Notes under the pieces: model-generated | Told to the model about the DNA's origin: nothing | Seen by the model: the letters and a program-made list of their open reading frames with translations, nothing else | The model's database searches: none | Made by a program: the position numbers and the translations under genes | Part shown: positions 1 through 9,376 of the stretch, piece after piece | Position numbering within the stretch: the stretch's first letter is position 1 | How the letters are laid out: each line of letters begins with the position of its first letter | Source of the DNA: Escallonia rubra | Taxonomy: Eukaryota > Streptophyta > Magnoliopsida > Escalloniales > Escalloniaceae | Direction of reading: 5' to 3' | Assembly: GCA_033065855.1 (NCBI GenBank) | Contig: JAVXUO010002324.1 | Span: 1-64,000, forward strand | DNA: 64,000 nucleotides

Positions 1-36
1 GAAGTAAGCCTAGGTTATCCAACCTTAGGGCTAACA
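1..36 (-). repeat. Start of the 3' LTR (partial)
   Basis: The reverse complement begins TGTTAGCCCTAAGGTTGGAT, close to the LTR start at 57407 (TGTTAACCCTACGGTTATTT). A purine-rich tract (AAAAAGGAGGAGAT on the minus strand, 37-52) lies directly before it, as expected for a plus-strand priming site. The LTR continues beyond base 1. Confidence 0.7.
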
Positions 37-1100
37 ATCTCCTCCTTTTTGATGATGACAAACATTGATTCTATATAAGGTATGATGTATCATATGATAG
101 ACATTTAAGCACAACAATATCATATAGAACATTCAATCATTTCTTGTATACTCAAGATATGTCCATTTATCCGTATAGCAATTAAGCTCATAGCTAGCTT
201 CCCCTAGCTAAAATAAGATATGCTCTTCTTCTAATGTTCTCACACAATCACATAGCATATAGAATCAAGATTATTTCTCACCCTTTGTCATCAACAAAAA
301 GACAAGCGTATGCATGTGTGAAAAGATAGTAATAAGCAAGATATGGCGTGAAGTGCATATAACTCATGAAGTCATACTGATGACATCAAGAGTTCCTTCA
401 TGATCCAAAGAAAGATATTCAAAGTAGCTCAATAATCTCATCTACTTCATGCATTTTCCAAGAGTAATAAGATAGTATATGATTCAAGCATGTAAGCTCC
501 CCCTATCAAGTTATCTTATGCATATTCCATCCTAATGTATGCTCCCCCTCAATCAAAGCATGCCAACAATATCCAACAAACACAACTGAATGTCTAACCG
601 AGTCATATTCCCTTTTTGGCATTACCAAAAGGGGTGTCTGTATGAATGGCATTGTGAAGTATTAAGATGACATAATTTCAACATGGAATTTTCACAAAGC
701 GAATAATGGTCATCAACAATCAATATTTTCAATATAAGTGCAAGAGGACCATTCATTGGCAAGGTTCACATTAATTCTCAACAAGCAAGCTATTTATATC
801 ATAAGAAATAAGTATGACCATTTATGCATGCTTCATGACATATAAGTTTAGTGTATAGCACAATGTTGAATAGAGCCAAGTTTTACCCCCTTGATGAATT
901 ACCAAGGAATTGAGCTCATGAATGATCATTCTTGAAGTCCATTTTCTTGACAAGCTTTGGGGCTCTCCTCATTTAAAATAGCATGTCCAATCTCGGAATG
1001 CTTACTCCCCCTTAAGATTTAGCTTGTTGCTCCTCCTTCTCAAAATTTTCTTGGAGCCTTCTCCTTGTTGCTACTTGCCTTTGCTTTGAACAACCTACAA

Positions 1101-2881
1101 TCACAATATAGGTCTAACTTTTGGTACCCATATTTTCTTGGGTCCATAAGTGTTAGTCTTAGCAACATTAAGAAACTCTTTAACAATCCACATTTTCTTT
1201 ACACCTCTAACATATACAATTCTATAAGGACAATAATTAGTCATATGCCCTTTCTTGTTGCACAAACCACAATGTGTAAATGGTGTGCAATAGTTTTTTG
1301 GTTGTCTTGAAGGAACATTTAACCTAAGTTTTTGTTTAAAAACTTTAGGAGGCAAGGTGATGAGATCTAATCCAACACCGCCTTTGTTTAGGCTAACTGT
1401 TTTGTGTCCAAGCATGACACCCAAATTGTTTTGACCGTCAACAATTTTTTCAAGACATTTTTTCAAATCACAAATCTCAACTTTTAAATCTTCATTTTGT
1501 GTTTCTAAAGTCAAAGTTTTGGAAGAGATTTGTTTTGAGCTAGGAGTGTTAACAAATAATTCAACCAAATCGTTATTCACATATTTCACATATAAATGGT
1601 TGGAAATGCATTCATTCTTGGCATGCAACTTATTATTTTCCATTATCAACTTCTCAATTGCTTATTAGCCTCAAGGAATTTTTTTGACAAAATAGTATTT
1701 TTCTTAAAACTTTTCTTGGATTCCTCATAAAGACTATCATAAGCATCTTCAAAGCTTTCACTATCGCTATCGCTACCGGAAGAGAAACGTACCTCATCAT
1801 TTGCCATGAAGCACACATTTGCTTGATCATTCTTCTCATTGTCTTCATCACTTGAATCGAAGTCACTCAATGTTGGAGTATGTTCGGCATTCATTATTTT
1901 TTTCTTCTCCTTGTTCTCTTTCTTAGAAAATTGTCTTCTTTTAGCTCTTTCCCATACATCTCTTCTTTCCTTCTTCTCCTTTTTGTAGATAGGACAATCC
2001 ATCTTCATGTGTCCCGGCTTGTGGCATTTGTAGCAAAGCTTCTCTTTGTTGCTAGCATTTTGTTGCCTTCTCCCATCATTGCTTCTAAATCTTAAGAACT
2101 TCTTGAAGTTCTTTGCAACCATTACAATATCCTCTTCATCAAATTCTTCATCATCATCACTTGACTCAAGGTTTGAAGATGAAGCTTTAAGAGCAATTGA
2201 TGTAGGCTTCTTCTTGACGTCCTCTTGATCAAAGGTCTTAAGTTTCATTTCGTACGTCATAAGTGAGCACATCAATTCATCAAGAGAAAAGATATTAATA
2301 TTCTTCGATTCTTGGATGGCGGTGATCTTTGCATCCCAAGCTCTTGGTAAGGAACTAATCACTTTTCTTACGAGATCACCATTAGTGAATTCCTTGCCCA
2401 ATTGCTTTAAAGAGTTCACAATGTTAGTAAAACGAGTATTCATATCCGTAACGGATTCATTTGGAAGCATATGGAATAACTCATAATCTCTAAACAATAA
2501 GTTCATCTTGGAATTTCTAAGAAGAGAAGTCCCTTCATGAGTGACTTGAAGAGTATCCCAAATACTCTTAGCGAAATTACACATAATGACTCTATTGAGT
2601 TCATTAGTGTCTAAAGCACACACAAGACAATTTTTCGCTCTAGCATTCATACAAATCATCTTCTTATCATGATCACTATACTCCGATTTGGATTTAGGCT
2701 CTTCAACCTTGTCAACCACCTTTATCGGAACGAATGGGCCATTCTCAACAATATCCCACATCTCATAGTCTTGGGATTCTAAGTAGATTTGCATCTTAAC
2801 TTTCCACACACTATAATTGGTCCCATTAAACAATGGAGGCCTAGTGGTAGAACTATCTTCCATACCCCCAACATAAGCCAT
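1101..2881 (-). pseudogene. copia gag region (fossil)
   Basis: The main frame (1646-2881) starts MAYVGGMEDSSTTRPPLFNG and continues through a UBN2-type copia gag domain to a CCHC zinc knuckle (CYKCHKPGHMKMDC), then an acidic, serine-rich tail. A second stretch (1101-1649) shows another knuckle-like motif (CGLCNKKGHMTNYC). The start is supported by the short leader after the PBS and by the identical start in the copy at 52528. Gag would form the virus-like particle and bind RNA. The element is a fossil and no function is claimed. Confidence 0.8.
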
Positions 2882-2926
2882 GATCGATTAACTCTCTTGG
2901 CGTTACCCAATATAACAAGAGCCGAG

Positions 2927-2938
2927 GCTCTGATACCA
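2927..2938 (-). other. Primer-binding site, initiator tRNA-Met type
   Basis: The minus strand reads TGGTATCAGAGC, complementary to the 3' end of plant initiator tRNA-Met, the usual primer of plant copia elements. It lies 45 bases before the gag start. Confidence 0.85.
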
Positions 2939-2940
2939 CT

Positions 2941-3131
2941 TGTTGGATCAAACGCTTACCACTCGGCCAAAAGCTATAGCTGTTAGCAAGGGTGCAACTT
3001 TATTTCCTTAAAGTTTCTCAGAACCGCATCTAGCATAAGGGGCTGCACCTATCCCATAATAGGTTGCCATAGGCAGGGATGTTAAGCCCATCGAATCCTA
3101 AGGAAGACGCTGACCAATTTTAAGGCTAACA
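2941..3131 (-). repeat. Possible 5' LTR remnant of the left-edge copia copy
   Basis: Just outside the PBS the minus strand ends in CCAACA, a normal LTR terminus two bases from the PBS. The sequence is not similar to the 51184-52468 LTR. A weak match to the reverse of the LTR start (GGCTAACA) ends at 3131, which would give an unusually short LTR. The boundary is uncertain. Confidence 0.25.
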
Positions 3132-4456
3132 ATAAAGTTCACTTGGACAGAGCTTGAACTCTATCTTATCACCCTTGGCGGTGCATCCTCGGGAACATAA
3201 AGCTCTTGTAAGTGTCTTGTGGGGCTGCGGTCAAAGTAATAAGTATTTGACATGGTGACACAAGTGAGAAGGAGCAGGGCTTTGAGCCTGCAATATTGCC
3301 ACCGTTATATAAATGAAGCCCTCCTGTCTGAGAAGGCACAAGGCATTAAGCATGTAATCTTGATGATGTCACAATAAAGCCCCCCTGTCTAAAAAGCATG
3401 AATACAAAGGTGGATTTTCAGCTTATATGCAGGGCATGGTCGTAAGAAGACCTGTATGAGAAATATAAATATAAAAGACCACTAATCTTTCTGCTCGGTT
3501 GGATGAGCATACATAGCTAGAGAACGAGTACTCCGTTTGAGAAAGATGTCACTGGATAATAAAGATGTAGCCGTATTTCATCGATATACTGTGCGGAAAC
3601 TAGATACAATTTTTTAGTTGCATGAGCATGAGCTTGCAGTTATACCAGACATATTGGCGATGCTATCAGCGGAGGCTAGCAAAGTGCTCTGGTTCACTAG
3701 ATGCGTTGAAAGTGTTTGTGCCCCATTTACTCCAGGATTAGCTCATCAATGTGCAATGGTGTGAATATCTCATAGCTGATAGAGGTCACTGTATGACCCA
3801 ATATACCACGAGATAATATGTAAGGCCACGTCGACAGGATGCTACAACAGAAAGCCTAAGTGTGACCTAAAGTCAAAAGGAGCTTTAAATATGTTCTTCA
3901 CTTATGATGTGGTCTACATGTTACATCTGGTTATGGAAAGCTCAGGATATGAAATAATATTGTTGAAGTTCGCCGGCACACCCCTATTGTTAGTTAGACA
4001 ATAGGGGTGTGTTGCATTGCAGCTTGCAAGTGAGCTTAAAAGATCATAGCCGTTGGAAGATCCGACATTAATGTGCTTGTGCCAATTGAAGCAACTGGGT
4101 AATGCTAGACCAAGAAATAAATAGGTCTTAGGTAATATAGGAGCACAGAAGAAGCAGCCTTCGGAAGGCTTTCTAGTGCCTAAAATCATAACCGCTTCAT
4201 TATTTAGTGACGTGCCACGCAATATAAAATGTGCACAAACTTTGAAAGAATGTAAGACACATGTTAAATGAATGAGACCCTATGCGTCTTGAATCTAAAT
4301 TGGCCTTTTGCACGGGTTAAAAGCTTAATGCTTTACAAAGTGTGTGGCCTAAGTTGAATAAATGAGACCCTTTGGGTCTTAAGTATAAGTATGCATTTTT
4401 AGTATCCAAACACATTAATGCTTTTAAAAAAAATGTGGCATATGTGAATAAATAGG

Positions 4457-4458
<2 letters not shown>
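3132..4458. other. No recognised gene; short imperfect repeats
   Basis: A reading frame of 102 codons on the minus strand (3914-4222) has no motif I recognise and no supporting context. Two short imperfect direct repeats are visible: a segment with AAAGCCCCCCTGTCT near 3320 and 3380, and a segment with AATGAGACCCT near 4270 and 4360. Nothing else can be supported. Confidence 0.5.

Positions 4459-4545
<87 letters not shown>
4459..4545. repeat. Compound microsatellite (TG)n(TA)n
   Basis: About 14 TG units run straight into about 29 TA units. It is a simple-sequence repeat and probably length-variable. Confidence 0.97.
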
Positions 4546-4548
<3 letters not shown>

Positions 4549-5617
4549 CTTTCACGAGCTGTGGCCTTCATGGCTATGATGGCACTGCCTCATGCCTGCG
4601 CTCGCTAGAGCAGGCGGTTGCTACGACATGGGTTTAGAAGGGACATTGGCGCCGTCGTTATTCATGGCCAATGTTTAGACAAAATGGCTACGACCGGCGA
4701 AGCTGACATCACGGCAGTGGTTGATCGAAGAGCTTCGATGGATGCAGCTATAACTCATGCTGTATCTGGCCTAGAGGTGGTGGTGAGGTTGTAGATCTCA
4801 TTAGGGAGGAGATGGCCAACCCATCGATAGAGGGGATCTGCAAAGAACGACAGCATTGAATGGTTCCCCGTCGGTGGTCGTACGGTTGTGCTGGCAGTTG
4901 CGAACGGATCTACTGTTAGCTATGACGTTGTTGACTTGGCTGGCGTGACATCAAGACACGATGATGGGGAGCGTCTAGGGGACGTGGAGTCAATGCACTT
5001 AGTTATGATGGAGTAGATCTAGAAGAAGGCAGTAAGGGGGCATTGTCTATCACATGGTGCTAATAGAATTGTGCACTAGCGCCAATCCCATGTATTAGCG
5101 CATCTATCCCTTTAATATAAATATATTATTTAAGCATTTACACACCTATTTATGATTGATAGTTTTGTACTTTATAATAAGACGTGTATGTGTCCCCTAT
5201 TATATATTTATCATAGTCTATGGGATAGATCAGAATACCCCACTTTCTGGTGCATACAGAGATATAATAATGATGATGATAAAATATGCAATTAAATGAT
5301 TGTTCACAATGTTGGATGGAACATGATAACCATCTATTACATTATAGTATGAAACTATGATATGGTTTATTTTGGTCATTATGCATGCTATTACAATATC
5401 TCTATTGAACATGGACTACCTGAGTTTTTTTATATTTAATATACTGTGACTTTTATAGATAATCTCAACAACTACTACTATGCAATGTTCTTAATCAGTG
5501 CAGGGCGTTGTATATTTGGAGATATTAAGCTGAAGTTTTTATATGCCTGTATCAATACCTCGGAATACTGGGATTCCTTTTAATGTATAATTGCAAGCAT
5601 ATACTCTTATACAACAT
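4546..5617. other. No recognised gene
   Basis: The first 500 bases are richer in GC than the surroundings but hold no convincing frame. The rest is AT-rich. A 60-codon minus-strand frame at 5230-5412 is low-complexity at its end and is not supported. Confidence 0.5.
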
Positions 5618-5626
5618 CCACATTTA
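5618..5626. other. 9-bp target-site duplication, left
   Basis: CCACATTTA directly precedes the terminal inverted repeat and is repeated exactly at 6860-6868. Nine bases is the standard length for Mutator-like insertions. Confidence 0.95.
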
Positions 5627-6859
5627 GGGTTAATTTTACGCTACACCCTATAGTTAGGGGTCAGTTGCACCCAGCACCCCGTGGTTCTAAAATTGGCACC
5701 CAGCACCAAAATTTTGAAAATATTGGTATCCGGTACCAATTGACGGTCAAGATGGGCTTTGACTAAACGACTGTTAGTTTTTTAAGGGTAACTTTGTCTT
5801 TTTAGCTATTAAATCTATGTGTCATTCTAGTCAACACTAAAAATATGCACACACAACCTCTCTCTCTCACACACACACACACACGTAAGCTTCTTCCACA
5901 CGCACGCAAACACAAACATACACACCACCTCCATCTAACGGGGCCATTATACACAGAGAAAAACAACACCAAATTTATCTCTTTCTCTAATATGTCTCTC
6001 TCTCTGTCTCTCTAATCTGGCTTCGTCTCACACTCTCTCTCTCTAATCCTCACCAACACCAGATTTTCTGTCTTCGTCTGTCTCTCTCTAATACACACCA
6101 CCACCTCTTAATTTATGTCTTCATCTCTCTCTCTAATCCTCACCAACACCAAATTTTCTGGATCCTTTACCTGAATGCTTTCCACTTTAATGAGATTGTG
6201 GCTGACTAATTGCAGGATTGCGGTTGACTGACTGAAGGATTAATGGGTTTTTGATGGGTTTAGGCGGTGCAGGTTTGATGAATTCGGGAGTGGAAGGATT
6301 GAGTTTTTAATGGGATTTTGATGGGAGATGGGGGATTTGGGATTCGTCGCGAGATTATTGCGCAAGAGGGCACACGACATCAGATCTGCCGTCAACAGGG
6401 CTTGGTCGCTAGGTTTGTTTTTCGGTTTTGACAAATGACATCAGGTACGCAATTGTGGAAGAGCTAGCAGCATTTGGGGCGACCGTCCATACTTGTTCCC
6501 GCAACCAAAAGGAGCTCGATGAGCGGTTAGAAGAGTGGAAAGGCAGGGGATTTAGCGTGAAAGAGATCGTAGAGAGAGAAAGTGTGTGTGTGTGTGCATA
6601 AGCAGAATCTGTGGAGAGGTACAGTGAAACACGTAGGATGCCATCTAGATGCCACATGGATGCAATCTTGGACACAGTAACGGAACTGACCATTTTACCC
6701 CTTAAAAACTAACAGACGTGTGGTCAAAAGGCATTTTGACCGTCAAAAGGTGATGGAAGTCAAGACTTTTGAAATTTTGGTACTGGGTGCCAATTTTAGA
6801 ACCATGGGGTGCTGGGTGCAACTGACCCCTAAGTATGGGGTGTAGCGTAAAATTAACCC
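5627..6859. mobile_element. Non-autonomous Mutator-like element (Pack-MULE candidate)
   Basis: The 1233-bp element has long terminal inverted repeats of about 175 bp (5627 to about 5805 and about 6685 to 6859). Both read GGGTTAATTTTACGCTACAC inwards and stay highly similar, including blocks around CAGTTGCACCCAGCACCCC and a stretch with TGTTAGTTTTT near the inner end. A perfect 9-bp target duplication flanks it. The length, long TIRs and 9-bp TSD fit Mutator-like elements. There is no transposase, so it must have been moved in trans. The interior has CT-rich sequence (about 5850-6160), as in 5' leaders of genes, and a gene fragment at 6443-6559, which makes it a Pack-MULE. Confidence 0.92.
6443..6559 (+). 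pseudogene. Captured tropinone-reductase-like SDR fragment
   Basis: The plus strand encodes [20 protein letters not shown] followed by [18 protein letters not shown]. This matches, from memory, the second exon of plant tropinone-reductase-like short-chain dehydrogenases, covering beta-strand 2 and the NADPH-binding SRN motif of the Rossmann fold. A TCAG acceptor-like end lies just before the TACGCA codons, so an intron/exon-2 junction seems to have been captured. A short upstream stretch (about 6390-6415) could encode NRAWSL, like the end of the first exon, but the TGGTKGIG cofactor loop is not seen. Only about 39 codons remain, with no catalytic YxxxK, so no enzyme activity is expected. Confidence 0.75.
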
Positions 6860-6868
6860 CCACATTTA
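6860..6868. other. 9-bp target-site duplication, right
   Basis: CCACATTTA, identical to 5618-5626. Confidence 0.95.
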
Positions 6869-7107
6869 TGGATACTCCCATATGATGATATAATATAGTT
6901 GATTACTATGAGTCTTGGCCACGTCTTTTAATAAGACATTTATAGCAGTTATTAAAAGAATAATTTATTTGTTAAAATCAATTCAATGTTCGTAGGAATT
7001 ATTATCATGAGACATATGGACTAATAGATGTAATTAGTAAGGTAGCATAGTAATTCAAGGTCCTAATGGCAATTACGAATATCTGTGGATGAGTAAAGTT
7101 GCAATGA

Positions 7108-7357
7108 TTAACATTACAAGAAAAGAGCTCTATAGTGACGAAAAAGTCAACGGTACACAAGGGCCTATGGGCACACGTGTTGTTATGCAAACGGTAACAA
7201 CGGCTAGTGGGCACAAGTATTGTTATGTCAACGGCACATAAGGGCCCGTGGGCACAAGTGTTGTTATGCCAACGGTAACAAGGGCCCGTCAACAAAAGTG
7301 TTGTTATGCCAATGGTACACAAGGGCTCGTGGGCATAAGTGTTGTTATGCCAACGGT
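7108..7357 (+). repeat. CACTA-like end with a 41-bp subterminal tandem array
   Basis: CATTACAAGAAAA at about 7108 resembles the CACTACAAGAAAA terminus of plant CACTA (En/Spm) transposons. From 7149 five tandem units of 40-41 bp follow, each with AACGGTA, AAGGGCCCGTGGGCACAAG (with variations) and TGTTGTTATGCC. Subterminal repeats are normal for CACTA ends. No opposite end or transposase is seen nearby, but a single related unit occurs at 12575-12632 in the same orientation. Frames across the array (for example 7005-7370 on the minus strand) are artefacts of the repeat. Confidence 0.6.
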
Positions 7358-7834
7358 TACTGGAAAACATTGGCTTATCTATATTTTATGTACTTGGATT
7401 CGATTGATAGCTAATAGGCTTCCAAAGTCATAATCCGATTTTCTAAGATTCTAAATTTTTTCTTAAAAGAAAATATTAGTTGTCACAAGAAAATTTGCTA
7501 AAATTCTGACTTTAACCTTTGAAAGAATAACTGCTTATTTTCACGTCTTAAACATCGGCCACTACTATACAACAACAAACTCCGAGATTGCAGTCACCCT
7601 GGTCACAATCATTACCAACCCACCTCCACTGCCCACCGATTACTCTCCACTGCCCACCAACAGTAATCGTTACCGCCACTACAATCAATACCCACTATCG
7701 CCACTAAGTCCATGCGACTACCCACCGATCGCTGAACCATGATCTCCATCAACTAAATACCAATGATTGTGGTGATAGACTCGACGAATGCAACTGTGAT
7801 GGTGGTAGATCTATTTATTCTAATAGATTCAACT
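7358..7834. other. No gene recognised
   Basis: AT-rich sequence, then a C-rich low-complexity stretch with repeated CCCACC and ACTGCCCACC (about 7610-7740). No supported frame. Confidence 0.5.
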
Positions 7835-7944
7835 GCGACAGTTAGGGGTGAGTGCGGGTTGGTTTGGTTCGGTTCAGGAATCAAACCATAAACCGAACTG
7901 TTACCCCTCGGTTTGAAAAATTACGAACAGAACCAAACCAAACA

Positions 7945-7949
7945 CCATT
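7945..7949. other. 5-bp target duplication of solo LTR, left
   Basis: CCATT, repeated at 11665-11669 directly after the LTR end. It fixes the insertion point inside the hAT-like element. Confidence 0.85.
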
Positions 7950-8956
7950 TGTAATACACCGAACCTTGGTATTTCTTGCCGGTTATTTTAGTTCTTTAGC
8001 GACAATTTTTGCACTCAACAATTAGCGTCAATTTACACAAATAATATTTTATCGGCAACCTATAGCGACAAATTGGTAAAGCGAGTGACGCAACAACCTG
8101 TTAATAATTTTTCTAACACGTAAAATATCGTAAGTAGTTATTTGGATCTTTTCTTTTGGTAATCATACAAAGTCGGGGAAAAATTTAATTAACTAACGAA
8201 AATTATGGGGGGACTTTTGTAAAATTCTTCAAGCTATGTTTTCTTTCTTTCATTCTTGTATATATATATGACCTTATGGGCCAGCCGACCCTAGTTTCTT
8301 TTCTCTGCTTGCTGCCACCTTCATTCATGGCTAAGGATACCGATAAGGGGAGAGGGAGATTAAAGAGGGATCAAGGAAATTAAGGCGAAGGCATTAAAAT
8401 TTCGGTAAGATGCCTAGTCTATCCTCTTCCCTACTATTTTCATGATTCTCTTTGCATAATATTATGAGACGTTAGGAGCAATAGCAAAATTCAGTTTATG
8501 GGGTAGCAAAGCATAGTGAAATTTCATCCATTGAGTTTAGTTCATTCCGCAAATCATATCTTGGTTTTTACCTCTAGTTGGGCGTGAATGTTGTGTGATG
8601 AGAGGGTGAAATCTGTGAGGAACCGTGAAGGAGTAAGGCGCTTGGGCAGTGATCTGCGTGGAGGAGATGAAGAGAAAAGAGAGAGAGACGATTGAGGGTA
8701 GAATAATGGGTTTGTGGTTGTGTATATGAGCAGTGTTCGCGTGCGCGTTTGACTGCGGTTTGTGGGCTGTTATGCAGCCGTGAACGTGCTGTGTTGATGT
8801 GCCCATGGGTGAAGGAGGAGACGGAGTAGCAGCAACAGGGTGCTGCCTTGCATGGGTGGAAGTGTAAGGCTGTCAAAGGGATGGGGGCAGCTGTGTGCAT
8901 GGGATTTTTGAGAGGGTGTTGGGTAAGTTGAAGAAAGGAGATGAAGGAGAGGAAAG

Positions 8957-8980
8957 ACCCACTGCCGTGATGCAGTGGGT
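8957..8980. repeat. Hairpin motif, copy 1
   Basis: Two arms based on CCCACTGC and GCAGTGGG are separated by a loop containing GTGA. The motif is repeated almost exactly at 9353-9376 in the same LTR and more loosely at 58932-58955 in another LTR of the family. Confidence 0.7.
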
Positions 8981-9160
8981 GTGAAAATTATATGTGGGTT
9001 CAAGTGTATATAAGTGGGTTTGGGTGTGGAAATTACATATGAATTCAAGTGTACAGATGTGAGTTTGGGTATGAAAATTGTATGTGGGTTCAAGTGTATA
9101 TATAGGTGAGCTTGGGTGTGAAACTTATTTATACATGGATGCAAATATATATGTGTAAAC
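8980..9160. repeat. About 46-bp tandem repeat inside the solo LTR
   Basis: Three and a half imperfect units share GTGTGAAAATTATATGTGGG, TTCAAGTGTATATA and GTGGGTTTGG. They make the region TG-rich and create a long but meaningless minus-strand frame (8770-9552). Confidence 0.75.
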
Positions 9161-9239
9161 AGAGTGTACCCATGAGTGGGTTGGGCAAGAAAATTCCGGC
9201 AGTAGCTTGAAGGATTTGGGGTGAGTTGTGGAGATGTTG

Positions 9240-9246
<7 letters not shown>

Positions 9247-9280
<34 letters not shown>
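9247..9280. repeat. (AT)n microsatellite
   Basis: About 17 AT units inside the solo LTR. Confidence 0.9.
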
Positions 9281-9282
<2 letters not shown>

Positions 9283-9352
9283 GTCATGTTTGTGAAGGGG
9301 TGTATACATGAAATTTTGTGAGTTGTTCATGGGGTAAACAAGAACAAGGAAG

Positions 9353-9376
9353 ACCCACTGCCGTGAGGCAGTGGGT
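9353..9376. repeat. Hairpin motif, copy 2
   Basis: CCCACTGCC, loop GTGA, GGCAGTGGG: a perfect 9-bp stem. It differs from copy 1 by one base in the second arm. Confidence 0.8.

Larger units (their letters stand above)
1..2940 (-). mobile_element. Broken partial Ty1/copia retrotransposon, runs off left edge
   Basis: Read on the minus strand, the parts seen are a tRNA-Met primer-binding site, a gag region, a non-coding tail, a polypurine tract and the first 36 bases of the 3' LTR, which starts TGTTAGCCC. The gag reading frame is nearly the same as that of the copia element at 51184-58656, so both belong to one family, probably Maximus/SIRE-like. The copy is broken and incomplete as a coding unit. 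The leader between PBS and gag is almost base-for-base identical to 52471-52527, so the copy is probably not very old. The rest of the 3' LTR lies outside the window. Confidence 0.8.

Noticed and set aside
2941-3131. Firm call of a 191-bp 5' LTR
   Set aside because: Only the two termini look right; the body shows no match to the 3' LTR part in view, so it is kept as low confidence.
3914-4222. 102-codon minus-strand frame as a host gene
   Set aside because: No recognised motif, no splice or promoter context; could be chance.
7149-7357. CRISPR-like array
   Set aside because: Units are contiguous 41-bp tandem copies without unique spacers, in plant DNA; they fit CACTA subterminal repeats.
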